Shown here: piece after piece, positions 49,263 to 61,300 of the stretch
Numbering within the stretch: the first letter of the stretch is position 1
How the letters are laid out: every line of letters begins with the position of its first letter
Source of the DNA: Cerrena zonata
Taxonomy: Eukaryota > Basidiomycota > Agaricomycetes > Polyporales > Cerrenaceae
Direction of reading: 5' to 3'
Assembly (NCBI GenBank): GCA_038087015.1
Contig: JASBNA010000093.1
Coordinates: 60,867-124,866 of the forward strand
DNA length: 64,000 bases
Notes under the pieces: model-generated
Database searches by the model: none
What the model was told of the DNA's origin: nothing
The model's input: the letters and a program-made list of their open reading frames with translations, nothing else
Translations under genes and position numbers: made by a program

Positions 49263-52200
49263 ATGCGGGGAAGGGCAGATCTCTCCTTCTCTCAACTCTC
49301 ATCACTTAACAACAGCAACAGCAGCAACAACAACATCAACAACAACAACAACAAAATGCCTTCTCCTCCTATCGCCGTCGCTTTTCTGATGTTCACCGCA
49401 GATATGCGCCGCATCGTGGGCGTTGAGGATGCGCCTTGGTGCTGGCCTACGTGGCAGAGCCGTGTGAAGTCCCTAACGGCACCTTGGGTAGAACCGGCTG
49501 AAGGCGCGACTCACATTTTTGGCTGGACTCAGAATCAGATTCGCGATGCCAAGGCGTATGTGGACGAGTTCTGCAAAAAGCCGGTGAGCCAACGTCTCAC
49601 GTTTGCGCGCACGAAGGGGGACGACTATCACGAGGCGAGGGACCTCCTTCAAAGGTCATTGGTCAAGGCGTGGGACGAGACGTGGGGACTGCCTCATTTG
49701 ATCCGGACAACTTTGACGGCGATGGGGAAGGGCCGGACAGCCCTCTTGTCTGAGCATGGAGATCGACAAGTAAGTGTCGAAACAAGGTCAATGTACAGGT
49801 GAGGCGCTGATAGCTTGTATGTAGCTGCCTCCGATCGAAATGGCCGATTTGATGGCGGTCAAAGAGCACATCGCCTTTGAGCTCTTCGGGGCTGAGGGTA
49901 TGAAGAAGAATTCTCGCAACAAACCGATAATCCAGGTCCTGGAGCTTATGAATAATTGGTTCTATCAGATCTGGCGTGGAATTACGATGAAGGTCAAGCG
50001 GGACCGGGCTGCCATGGAAAAGCTGGAGGTAGAGACAGCGGCATTGCTTAAAAGTAAGTAATGTGTTAAATACATTAATTAGGCTACTAATGACATGGTA
50101 TACAGAGTTTGAAGGGGAGGGTCGTAACCCAGCAACATTCAGGGCGTACCTCAAGAAGTCTAAAATGTTGATGAGGTACTATCAGGACTTTGGCGACAAA
50201 CCCAGCATTGAGGCGATCGAGGAGCACCGCACGAAATTGGACAACATTCGGAAGGCGTTGGCAATGAAGGAGGACGGGACGGCCGAGGAGGACATTAGTG
50301 AGTAGTGTTGTCAGAATGAGAGAACACACCTAATGTAACATATGCTTAGAACTGAGTAGTGCTTTGCGAGCGTCTTTGGTGTGGTTGAGCACCCAGGCTC
50401 AACATGATTCAATCTCGGATGAGGTCTGCGAGCAGATTCACTCGCTGGCGAACGACGAGTTCGAGTTGCCTGCACTTGACCTGGCATCGGTGAGCCTGAA
50501 TGAATGGGAAAGCGGCGTCGAGGCATGGGAGAAGTTGCAGGTGTCGGAGCTGTATCGTTACTTGGGCCTGGATGAGGAGAAGCCTCTCCCGTTCTTCAAC
50601 AAGTACATTGACTTGGCGGATAGCCGGGATGCATGGGCCCATCCTGCACTTGTGGAGGCGGATGAAGGGAACCCTAACCGAATTCTATTGCGTCCTCACT
50701 GGCATCAATTGGTGGGTATGTGTAAGATGTTGGACTGTCTGTTCGATGGGAAACCGGTGCTTCTAATGGATGGGGTGGGGTTGGGTAAGACGTTACAAGT
50801 CGTCGGGGTGATTGCGATCCTTGCGTATTATCGGACGGTGAAGAAGGAGAAGGGGGTATTCCCTGGGGCATTTGGTAAGTTAAAATGACTTTGTATTGAG
50901 AACCTACTGACATAGGTACTTTTCATAGCAGAGCGATTGTTCCAAGAGGGGGATAATATCCCGGAGCTGCCATCGATGATTGTGGTGCCACCGTCCCTGC
51001 GTCAGCAGGTTGAGACCGAGCTGCATCGGTATCTTACTCGGGGAGTGTTCGATATCATGCTCTATGAGGGCACGGTAGTGAGCAGGAGTGGGTACTGGGA
51101 GCATACATGGGATCGGTCCGTTCTGAACGAATGTCACCGAATTCTCCTTGCTACTGCACCGGTGAGTGTTGGGACCGACTGTGAGATTATGGGTGGTGGA
51201 CTGACAGAATAATGCAGGCTATCACCAGCGATGGCTCCAATGCCTTGGTTTACAACACATTAAGCCCCCACATTCCCCCGACTAGGACTGGTATGTTGAT
51301 GGACACTATCTACCAGAAGGATTGGCTGCTGGCGGTTGTTGACGAGATGCACTGTGCGCGGAACATGAGTCGTACTTTCTGGTCTGTTTGGGGTCTGCAG
51401 ATCCAGAGTCGGGGAGTGATTGGAATGACAGCGACACCAGTGATGTCGAAAATCCGGGTAAGTCAAAGTGATGTTGTAGCGAGAGTATGGATTGACTGAT
51501 AGGGGATATTTAGGATCTGTGGCACATTGGCCGAATGTTGGGTATCGATGGGTTTGACGAGCAAGATGAGTATGTGGAGATGAACAAGGAATCGAGTCGT
51601 GCATTACGTGCCGATCGACGAGTGCGGGAGGTGAACATCGAGGCCTTTGTGCATGGAGAAGCTGATGGCAATGCGGTTGGAAATGTCGACGAGGTGAATC
51701 TGAAGTGGATGAGGAAGATGCGGAGGTTGTTCCAGGGATACATCGTGCGACGGAGCGAGGAGTCACGAAACTGCGACGGGAAGCCACTCATGGACTTGAA
51801 GCAATACCAGCTTGTAATCCTGGAGCTTGAGCTCTCAGGTCGGGAGAAGGAGGAGGTTGAGGCTCGACTTGCTGGGCTAGGTGATCTGCACACTGCACGA
51901 GCAGATGGGGAGGTAAGTGAAATGTCTATTGGGCGATGCGATCAAAGGCATGCGTCCTGGACGCACGCTGGGCACCCACCTACTCGTGGAAGGCGCGCGT
52001 AGGTGGGGGTGTGGTGTGCGTCCAGGACGCATGCCTTCCTGACATGGCTACTATGCCTTGGTCAATATGACCGTGTGCCCGGTGTGCGTCCTGGACGCAC
52101 ACCCTCCTGACACGGTCACGTTGCCTTGGTCAATATGGCCGTGTGCCCGGTGTGCGTCCAGGACGCACATAATCAATCGCAGTGGGGTGTATGCTAATTA

Positions 52201-53892
52201 TTTTGTAGGCCTTCTACCTTGGTATCAGGCGAGCTGTTGTCCATCCAGATTTCTTCACCACTCGCGAAAACCAGCTTCGATTTGACACGCTCGAGGACTG
52301 GCAGAGCAACTCGTCGACCAAGCTCGATGTCATGGCTAAAGTGGTGCAGTGGCACCTCACCATGGACAAACGTTCCCCAATGAAGACCGTCGATGGTGTG
52401 CTCGTCGATGGGGATGCTACTCTGCTTGACAACCCTGACGGTCTCCCTCGAGACAAAATCGTCGTCTTCTCGATGATGGTGGTCAACACGCGGATAATAT
52501 CTCAAGTAAGTTTGCTCTCAAATTACTAGCTCCTTGCTGATATCGGTCAGGTCCTCAACGTGCATGGTATCAAGCATGTTTCTATCCATGGGTCTCTCTC
52601 TCTCGCAAAGCGGACTGCTCTGATCGAGCAATTTAAAGCGAGTGACGAAAACGGTCCACGTGTGCTCATCATCTCGTCGGTAGGAACAACGGGGCTCAAC
52701 TTGGCTTGGGCAAATATCTTGCTTTGTATCGTAAGTATATTCCCCTGTCTACATGGATGCGGAGCTAAAGTGTCCATATCTTTAGGATGTTCCCTGGTCG
52801 TGGCAGGAACTGGGACAGATGATCGGTCGTCTGTGGCGATTGCCGCAGAAGAAAGAGGTGATCGTGTACCAGCTCGTCGCTCTTGGTACGGCGGATGTCT
52901 TCCTCAGCGATAACTCATTTGGCAAAGGCCGGATGTTGGAGGCATTCCAAAAAGCGAGTCCCAAGCTCCTGGCATTGCTGGGCGGCGAGGATCAAGAACC
53001 GCTCGGGAACGAAGACGACGATTCGGAAGACGACGTCGAGGATACTTCTACGGTGAAGAAGAAAGGCAAGGGTAAGAGCCAGCCAAAGAAGGCGACGAGG
53101 ACGAAGAAGGGCTCTTCAGTAGTGTCCAGCGTTGACAAAGGAGAAGGATCGTCGGCCATGACGAAAGCACCGGTCCCCCGCCCCAGGAAGAAGACCACTG
53201 TTGTCAACAAACCAGAGGGATCGGCTACAGCTCAAGCCTCCACTCTGGCTGAAGCATCGACTACAGAGCAAGCACCGGTTCCCTCTCTGTCTGCCAAAGG
53301 GAAGGGCAAAGAGAAAGCGCGCGAGACTGAGGAGGACGAGGAGGATGAGGAGGATGAAGAAGAGGACCAGCCCCCAGCGGCGACTCACACTGGATCGGAG
53401 GTGCAGGCTGGACAAGCGTCCCCTCAGCATCAACAGGAGCAGTCTCAGCGAGAGGAGGATCAGGATGGGGGTGTGCCTCAGGCTGAACAACCTGGACAAG
53501 CAGCGTCTCGTTCTGAGCGTGAGGATGAACCTGCCCCTTCCCCTTCTGAACCTCTTTCTTCCTCCCCTTCTTCAGAGGACGTCAATATGCAATCCCCGTC
53601 TCCGCCACCAGCACCTCGTGCTCCCTTATCAACGTCAAGCAGTAAGTAGTGGCTTAACATTTATGTCATTTACCACTAACAAACAATGTTTTAGCTCGGA
53701 GCAATGGGCGTGTGGCCAGGGCTACTAGCAAGAACGTCAGATATCACGAGAGCAGTGAGTCCGACGTCCCTATGGCTCGCAGTAAGTGTGTGTATATGTC
53801 AACGGTATGTATTTATTAATATAAAAGCAACAGAGCGTAGCCGAGGTCAGGGTAGGGGCCGCGCTGGACCAAAGGGTCGGGGCCGTCGTTGA
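49263..53892 (+). CDS. SNF2-type helicase/ATPase, copy S2
   Basis: Same protein as the S1 copy with few replacements (for example Met to Thr in MKAPVPRP, and one Asn fewer in the CAA-encoded run). The same exon-intron plan and all helicase motifs are intact: DGVGLGKT at about 50770, DEMH near 51342, TATP near 51430, GRLWRLPQ near 52826. The start is 49263, or 49356 if the post-CAA ATG is used. The intron at 51916-52208 has four palindromes where S1 has two, and is 136 bp longer. Both copies keep open frames, so duplication is recent or both are under selection. Confidence 0.88.
51951..52167. repeat. Four TGCGTCC palindromes in a helicase intron (S2)
   Basis: Copies start at 51951, 52017, 52085 and 52153, with intervals of 66, 68 and 68 bp. 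The last two intervals hold similar spacers (both contain GCCTTGGTCAATATG). The two extra units therefore arose by tandem duplication of a 68 bp palindrome-plus-spacer unit. Confidence 0.92.
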
Positions 53893-53994
53893 ACTCCTCC
53901 GCCTTTTTTTCGTACATTGTTGGAACCAGGACACTCGTCGGAAATTGTGCATCATGCATAGTTTCCATATCATTTGTAAGTAGCTACACTACGT

Positions 53995-54200
53995 AGTCTA
54001 CTCGTATCTACTCGGACGTTGTTGATGATTTTCGGACATCTCTGCTTTATTGACGACTTTCGGACGTTTTTGCTTTTGCCTTATTGACGGCTTTCAGACG
54101 TTTTTGTTTACTTTCGGACATCTCTGCGTATTCACGGCTTCCAGACGTTTTTGATGATTTTCGGACATCTCTGCTTATTCACGACTTTCGGACGTCTTTA
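53995..54200. repeat. Degenerate TTCGGAC repeat downstream of the S2 helicase
   Basis: Same array as at 45650-45880 in S1, one short segment shorter. Confidence 0.65.
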
Positions 54201-54512
54201 CTTTCTGCTCACTATGCGATCCCTTTCTATGCTTATCTTTTTGTTACTTCCTATGCTTTGCGCACAATTCTCTTTGAATCTTATGAAAATGATTCAGACG
54301 TTGTTACTTTCATGTTGTTCAAGCTGGTCTTAGGACGTTACATATGCAAGTACAAAAAGTACAAATTGATGATTAGTTATATGCCTTCAAGATGTGTAGA
54401 GTTGCTGTCGCTGATGAAGAGGTACATGAGAGAGATACAGCGAGGACTACAGTTCAATACAATAATCAAATTATAATGGCTACCATACACCAGATAAGTG
54501 CGGTGAGCGGTG

Positions 54513-54654
54513 TGCGTCCAGGACGCACACCTGTAGACAGGATAGGATTGAGATCATATAAATTTACGATGTCACTAAGTCTTCATTTGTAGCGGAGGTT
54601 TTCTGAGAGTTGCAGATGATACGTGGTGTGGGGTGGGTATGCGTCCAAGACGCA
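54513..54654. repeat. Two TGCGTCC palindromes between S2 and the divergent gene pair
   Basis: Copies at 54513-54527 (CCAGG centre) and 54640-54654 (CCAAG centre) are 127 bp apart, about twice the usual interval. No gene is seen between 54387 and 54817. Confidence 0.85.
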
Positions 54655-54817
54655 CAGGTGTCGTTATCGTCTGTGTATCATTTGCAAGTATATTTGTGAG
54701 TATAATTTCCAAGACTGACCACTCGGCAACCAACCACATGCATATTCTGCAATCTCAGAGTCACGCAAAAAGAAGCAGAGGGACTTGCGATATTGAAAGC
54801 ATAGATGTACAGAAGGT

Positions 54818-55683
54818 TTACGTATACAAAACTACATTATTGTCAATGTCTTGAGCCCAGATCCAGACCAGCAGCTCGACGATATCAGGGCGCAGCCTGT
54901 CATATACCCACCTCAAGTGAGCGCTGCTACTCAGCACCTCAGCCAATAGTGAGTCCACTCCAGACACCTCGCGCATCATCCGTGTGGCCTCAAGCTCGAG
55001 AGCTGAGGCGAATTTGGCAGTCGCGAGAACTGCAGCGTAGTACAGGGCAAGAGACCTGTTACGCTCAGCGGTCTGGATGCCGCCAAAGTTCCGCTCTCGC
55101 AATGCTACCCAGTACCGTCTCCATCGCTCTACTCGTTCTACGACGTGCTGGGCTGCTTCGATGCAGAGCCGCAGGAAACTAGCGTGAGCCACTATTATGA
55201 TGAGGCAGTTAGAATGTCAATTGCGATAGAAGATGGAGATATACTAAGTGCTGGAGGGCGCAAGTCGCCCAAATGTCTGGCTTCCTGAGTGTAATAGACG
55301 TTTCCTGAAGTACTGTTAGTGTGTAAACTAATACGTAAGGGTAAGAACATACCTATGAGGTTGGGCATTACCCTCCTGAAAGCAAAGGCCTCTTCGAGGC
55401 GTTGGATCCTTCCATTGTCTGCACAAATGAATAATTGTATAGGGCGAGTTTATCATGAGGCACTTACGTTGGAGAGTGGCGCCTTCCTCCACGATGAGGA
55501 GGAAATCGCCATGATCTCGGGCGAGGCATACGTTGTACACCAATGCCGGGCCCCATTGAACCCGGGCCGGAGTCTGGTATATATGAATCAGACGATCGTC
55601 GACAATACGCAGGTGCGACTTACAGTGTAGTTGGTGACCAAGGGCAGAGCCCTGCATTCCTCGACGGTGGTTGGGTGTTGCAT
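54818..55683 (-). CDS. Small protein of unknown family, left member of a divergent paralogous pair
   Basis: Reads leftward from an ATG at 55683 (MQHPTTVEECRALPLV). Exons joined by short introns give TPARVQWGPALVYN, then NGRIQRLEEAFAFRR, then a terminal helical exon with VERVERWRRYW, FGGIQTAERNRSLALYYAAV and a stop at 54818. The order and residues match the gene at 56842 (STIDECYSCPLL; WSRLEGTFTLWRR; LERVLKWKEIW; FAGVRRQEKNRAYLLFDASLV), so the pair arose by inverted duplication and has diverged strongly. I estimate about 200 residues. I recognise no domain, catalytic motif, signal peptide or membrane helix. Exon boundaries were chosen by GT-AG signals and by alignment to the partner. Confidence 0.5.
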
Positions 55684-55756
55684 ACTTGAAGCAGGGATAT
55701 GATGAGAGGTGAGATGTGGAGGAGGTAAAATACGGTATTAGGGATCCCACCCACCG

Positions 55757-56814
55757 TCTCTCAAATATATCTTTTGTGGTTGTAAACTTACCATTGAGCT
55801 GGTCAAGAGCTCATTTCGTTATTGCGCAGGCCTCGATGCGTGTTGGTAAGCCTATGATCAATGAGTTATGAGTTCTAAGCTCTCCGTGAGTCAGGAAACG
55901 TACGGTCATCAGGGTATTTGGGTCGAAGAATCCCGCTCGGGAGCCAAGTGGGGCTTCTAACTCTCGGGACCGTGCTAATTAGACTTTTGAGTGACTCCAA
56001 TATGAAATGATGTTTGGCATAATTGAATACGTTCGGGAAGAAGTGTGATTGGATAAGGCCGAGACCGCGGGCTAGACAGAGGTCCGCATTTAGCCGAACG
56101 TCCGCCCTGGGGCAGGTGTGCGTCCTGGACGCACACCGCTCCCTGGTCCACTTGAATTTCTCGCAGATCGGGATCTGTGTGCCGCTTTGCGTCCTGGACG
56201 CACACCGCTCCCTGGTCCACTTGAATTTCTCGCAGATAGGGATCTGTGTGCCGCTGTGCGTCCTGGACGGATACCCGCCTGCACAGTACTATGTACCGAT
56301 ACCTCCTGGCCAGCTGATCTGCACCCCGCTGTGCGTCCAGGACGCACAGCGGCACACAGATCCCGATCTGCGAGAAATTCAGGTGGACCAGGGAGCGGTG
56401 TGCGTCCAGGACGCACACCTGCCCCAGGGCGGACGTTCGGCTAAATGCGGACCTCTGTCTAGCCCGCGGTCTCGGCCTTATCCAATCACACTTCTTCCCG
56501 AACGTATTCAATTATGCCAAACATCATTTCATATTGGAGTCACTCAAAAGTCTAATTAGCACGGTCCCGAGAGTTAGAAGCCCCACTTGGCTCCCGAGCG
56601 GGATTCTTCGACCCAAATACCCTGATGACCGTACGTTTCCTGACTCACGGAGAGCTTAGGTTTCATAACTCATTGATTATAATCCAGTCGTGGCCTACCA
56701 ACGCGCATCGAGGCCCACGCACTAAGGGCTCCTTAGTCTTGTCCGCAGGCTAGTCGAGATCAGCCCCTAACCAGCGCAATGGAAAGTTTACAACCACCAG
56801 AGATATATTTGAGA
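55757..56814. promoter_or_regulatory. Bidirectional upstream region built as an inverted repeat
   Basis: The whole interval between the two start codons is symmetrical. The inner arms 55876-56202 and 56332-56658 are 327 bp, ungapped, with only a few mismatches, around a 129 bp centre. The outer parts (55757-55875 and 56659-56814) remain recognisably complementary but carry substitutions and a net 37 bp length difference. It must contain both promoters, which would be near copies of each other (inference). Confidence 0.85.
56119..56415. repeat. Five TGCGTCC palindromes in the centre of the inverted repeat
   Basis: Copies start at 56119, 56188, 56257 (right half degenerate), 56332 and 56401. 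Four of the intervals are 69, 69, 75 and 69 bp. The left side holds tandem copies of a 69 bp unit (palindrome plus a spacer with GGGATCTGTGTGCCGCT) and the right side the same unit inverted. Confidence 0.92.
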
Positions 56815-56841
56815 CAGTGAGCAGTGTGTCGGCTTCAACTC

Positions 56842-57709
56842 ATGGAGCCTCCCTCAACAATCGACGAGTGTTACAGCTGCCCGCTTTTGTCCTATTACCC
56901 GGTAAGCAGCACCCATCATTCTCAGACGTGCATCCTACTGAACAGCTATCAGGCACCAGATGAAGCAGTGCTTGGGGACTACCACACTGGCTTTATGGTG
57001 CGCTATCGCCATGTGTCTGACAGGCCTTGTGATCGAGTTATCGAATTCGAGGAAAGTATATGTATTATGAGTATGTTTCAATTGCATCTGATTTACCTAT
57101 TCAGGCTAACGGTTGATCGATGATCTCTCACAGAAGATGGTGCCTGGTCTAGGTTGGAAGGCACCTTTACTCTTTGGAGGCGCATCGACCATGCCACAGG
57201 CGAGTCCTGTTTACTCAATAATCAAGTCTCATGTACTTATACTACGCTTAGCGAGGCAACGATACACCGATAGAGAAGCCGTAAGTTCTGACGATCCGCG
57301 TACCCCGGGACGAGGTATGTTTTTGTAACTATCTCCTTTGCCGGGAGGTGACTTTGCTCCAGTTGCACATGCAGCTTATTTCAAGCTCATGCATGAGGCG
57401 GGGACAAATATGCTCGAGCGTGTACTCAAGTGGAAGGAGATCTGGAACCAGTGGGAAGCAGCCGACTTCGCCGGGGTTCGGAGGCAGGAGAAAAACAGGG
57501 CCTACCTCCTGTTTGACGCAAGCCTAGTCACCGCAGAGGCATATAGCGAGTTCCTCTTCAAGCAAGAGGACAAATGGAACCCAAAATACAGTGGGCTGGC
57601 CTCGGTGCTCGCCGACCTCACTGAGTTGGCCACTCGCCTCGTCTCAACGAAGGACGATCTCCTTGATTTGCGCGATCAGTGCAAGGCACATGTCCTCGCT
57701 CACAACTAG
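56842..57709 (+). CDS. Small protein of unknown family, right member of a divergent paralogous pair
   Basis: The ATG at 56842 (MEPPSTIDECYSCPLLSYYP) is followed by a 51 nt intron starting GTAAGC. Next come an exon with APDEAVLGDYHTGFMVRY, an exon from about 57133 with DGAWSRLEGTFTLWRR, and a final exon with AHAAYFKLMHEAGTNMLERVLK, FAGVRRQEKNRAYLLF and a stop at 57707-57709. The final exon is predicted to be largely helical and charged. No family is recognised. The partner on the left shows the same blocks in the same order. Confidence 0.5.
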
Positions 57710-58322
57710 TTTGGTAGTCCTGTAACTATGTCTTGCCGTATGTCTCTCTTACGAGACTTTCTCAATATAATTGTAGCCGTTGTCTGAGATATATAGACCG
57801 AGTGTTATGCTGCTAAGCCTAAGAGATCACGCCGACATATCAATGCACTCTGTTTAGGAACATACGATCTTCCATCAGGAACATTGTGGTCCGATATTGA
57901 AACTGATGTGTACAAGGTACGGTTGCTAGGGTTCAGCAGCTTAAGTCGCATGGAACAGCCAATACCCCATATTAGGTGCACCCGTTGTTCTCCATCCATG
58001 TGCTCGATATGCAGATGGCACCATACACCGGTGTGCGTCTTGGACGCACATCACGCACATCTTGGTAATATCATAACATTATCTGCAACCACGCAGGACG
58101 GGGAAATATTCAGGATATCCTGTCCCTGATGCTAGTTCAGGACGCGAAGGTGGCAAAACAATATCTCTTCTTTGAGAAGCAAGTCATTGGGCATCCGCTA
58201 AGTGGTGCAAACAATTTGGCACTCGCTTGTCCGATCCTAGGCAATCCCTTAAAAGCTCGTGTAAATCATGACCATACAAATATTCTCCACACATCCTTTC
58301 CGACGCTGTCAACGTGTCTGCT
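57710..58322. other. Intergenic region with one TGCGTC palindrome
   Basis: A single copy (58034-58048, centre TTGG) lies 275 bp upstream of the S3 helicase ATG. Open frames here have no domain. Confidence 0.6.
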
Positions 58323-61300
58323 ATGCCTACCTTCAGCTATGGATCAAGCTTGCTTAATATCACTGCTGAATTCAGGCAACGCACTGTCTCTGTAAATACT
58401 CCCGTTGATCCTAACGCACCCTGGTCATGGCCCACCTGGCAAAAACGTACAGGGTTTGCTGAACCCCCTTGGGAAGCTGTCCCTCCTACCCAGAAACATC
58501 CCTTTGGCTGGACAGAGCGAGAATGCAGTCTGGTCAAATGTTACGTTGACTCATTCTGCAAGATCCGTACACGTTCAGAACGCCTGGAGTTCAGCAGAGC
58601 TAAAGGTGATAACACCGCCGAAGGCAGAAAACTTTACAACCAAGCGATCAACCTCTCCTTCAACGGGAAATGGAAACTCGTGGACGCTATGCATCGCTGT
58701 TTTCGGGACTCCAAAAAAACCTTCGAGTCTATACTTGCAGATCACGGTAGTCGCAACGTACGTTCGAATCCTGCATCATCATCGGATGCACACTCATACC
58801 CTCATCAGCTACCTGAGATATTCGAAGAAGACCTTGGTGAGGTCAAGGACCTGATCGCGGACAGCATATTTGGGGAGAGCGGCAAGAAGCCCGGATCGTC
58901 TAAATCTACCCCCGAGGTCAGGAAAGCTATTGATTATTGGGTATCGAACTTATGGCATGCCATGACCTCCAAATACCGTCGTGATGGCGTCAATATGGAC
59001 AAGCTTGCGATTGAGGTCGCCGAGACTCTGCATAGTATGTATACAATCCTACACATCTCCTTGTTATGTTGTATTTGTTATTGATCATCTGGTTCTGTAG
59101 AATTCGAAACCACGGATCGCAACATGGCAACATTGCGTCTCTTTCTGCAGAAAAGTGGCAGATTGATGCAGTATTATCGGCAATTCGGTGATATTGAATC
59201 TCAGGCGCAGATTCATGAGTATCGCGATAAGCTCACAGACATACGCCTCGCCCTCTCGATTGATATGCAAGGCAAAACAATCCACAGTACGTACATGTTT
59301 ATCACATCATCTTTCTCACATCTGACAGTTGTCGTTGTAACAGAGATAAGCCCCGCACTTCGGCAATCTCTGATGTTGTTAAGCAAACAAGAAGATGTCG
59401 ATCGTATGGATGCTGAGATCGCGGAGGAGATTATCAATCTCTCCAAAGACTCGGTTGACATTCCCGTCTTGACACTCGACAGCATCGACTTGAAGGACTG
59501 GGAAAGTGGAGTGGAGAAATATCAGACCATGAATTCGGAGGCGATCTGTGCCCTTTTAGGTATCTCTCCCGATGGGACTCTCCCTCACTTTAACAACTAC
59601 ATTGATGCTGTCGGTATCCGCGATCCCTGGATTGATGATTCCCTTCACAATGAAGCACTCGATGACCCCGATCGGAAGCTTCTCCGTCCACATTGGCACC
59701 AGCTCGTAGGCATGCTTAAGATGCTGGACAGTGCTTTTGCCGGAGGACCCATCCTCCTGATGGATGGTGTGGGTCTTGGCAAGACGTTGCAAGTCATCGG
59801 CGTAATTGCACTTCTGGCATACTACCGCAAAACTAAACAGGATACCGGTCAATTTCCCGGCATATTCAGTGTGTTTTTTTTGTTCAGTTACTGTGCCTAA
59901 GCTGATGGAGCTATCTTGTTCAATAGAGGGTAAAAAGTTCCAGGAACATGACAACATTCCTGATGAGGCCTGTTTGCTGGTGGTCCCCCTGTCATTGAGG
60001 GCGCAGGTCGAAGTTGAACTTCATCGGTATCTGAAACGCGGAAGCTTCGATGTGTTGCTGTATGACCGAGGGGCGCTGAAGATGCCAGATTACTGGCACA
60101 CGACCTTCCACATGTCAAAGCATGCACCCGGCCACCGTATCGTGTTGGCCACTATGACGGTAAGCTTTTTTGGCCAGATCTCCACAGATATCATCCATCT
60201 GACCATGTGAACCCAAGGCACTGACCAGCGACGCAATTAATTGCCTGCAGTATGCATCCACAAGCCCAAATAATGCTCCCAAGGTCATTGAGAACTGTAG
60301 TCCAACTCTCTTGACGCGGAAATGGCTCTTTACGGCCGTGGACGAGGTGCATAATGCACGCAACGTTGGTCAGAGCTACTGGGCAGTCTGGGGCTTGCGA
60401 CAATGTAGCCGCGGCTTTGTGGGCATGTCGGCAACTCCTGTCCTCACCCGTCCCCACGTAAGCACCCTTTACTTGACCATCGTTGACTGTATATATGCTG
60501 ATTATGCTGATAACGCTGATGACAGGATCTTTATCATATTGGTCGCTTCATGGAGATCAAGGGATTCGATAACGCATTGGACTACCAGACGATGATCCGT
60601 GACATGACCAAAGCGAGTCGGTTGGATCGTAACGAGCGGGATGAACGTGGCGTCTGGAACGTGGACTTCTTCCGTGGGCAGGAGGAAGCCAACATCCCGG
60701 ATCACGTCGCCCAGTACAGTATGCATTGGATGAACAAGATGCGAGCGATGTTCGAAGGCCACATTATTCGCAGGGACTCCAACTCAGTGACGTACAACGG
60801 CAAGTCGATTATCGACATCAAACCTTACAAGTATGTTGCTCTGGAGCTAGCGTTGACGCCCACTGAGCAAGACGGGCTGGACGAAATCACGACAGCATTT
60901 GAGAAGAAGAGCAGCAACAAACGAACCGAAGGCCAGGTATGTTATGATTTGTCATCTCCATATCTGAGTCGAGCATCGGTGTGCAGGAGCAGGTATGCGT
61001 CCAGGACGCACACCTGCTGCTGCCCCCGTGATACGAAAGAGACAGCAACTTCTCTGTGCTCTCTGCACTCGGTGTGCGTCCTGGACGCACACCTGCTGCT
61101 GCCCCCCACAATACATCGCTCGTGTCCGTCAGGCCTCTGCGCCCGGTGTGCGTCCAGGACGCACGGTATTCTTATTCTCTTGCTTCTGCTCATCTCCTAA
61201 TCAACAGCACTTCTACCTCGCTTTCCGCAGACGGTGCCTGCATCCCGACTTGCACACCGGGCGTGAGACAACCCTCGCCTTCAATACGCTAGGAGATTGG

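Larger units (their letters stand above)
48156..54386 (+). repeat. Duplicated unit S2 carrying a SNF2-helicase gene
   Basis: Near-identical to S1 at a fixed offset of 8210 bp over the first kilobase. It differs by scattered single bases, one CAA triplet, an extra 136 bp of palindrome units in one intron (52032-52167), an inverted hairpin loop (48717-48749) and a small inversion near 54276-54290. The right flank is unrelated to R1 or R2. Confidence 0.85.

Noticed and set aside
51951..52167. CRISPR array (regular palindromic repeats with about 50 bp spacers)
   Set aside because: The genome is eukaryotic, no cas genes are present, spacers in one cluster are near-duplicates of each other, and repeats vary at the centre. 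The array arose by tandem duplication.
39946..54386. KDZ, Helitron or LTR retrotransposon identity for the S units
   Set aside because: No transposase, Rep, reverse transcriptase, integrase or long terminal repeats were recognised; the only domain is a SNF2-type ATPase.
55975..56559. Two 178-codon open frames on opposite strands with identical starts (MNTFGKKCDWIRP)
   Set aside because: They are translations of the two arms of the inverted repeat; the shared CVLDAH and RPGRT words are the palindrome read in different frames.
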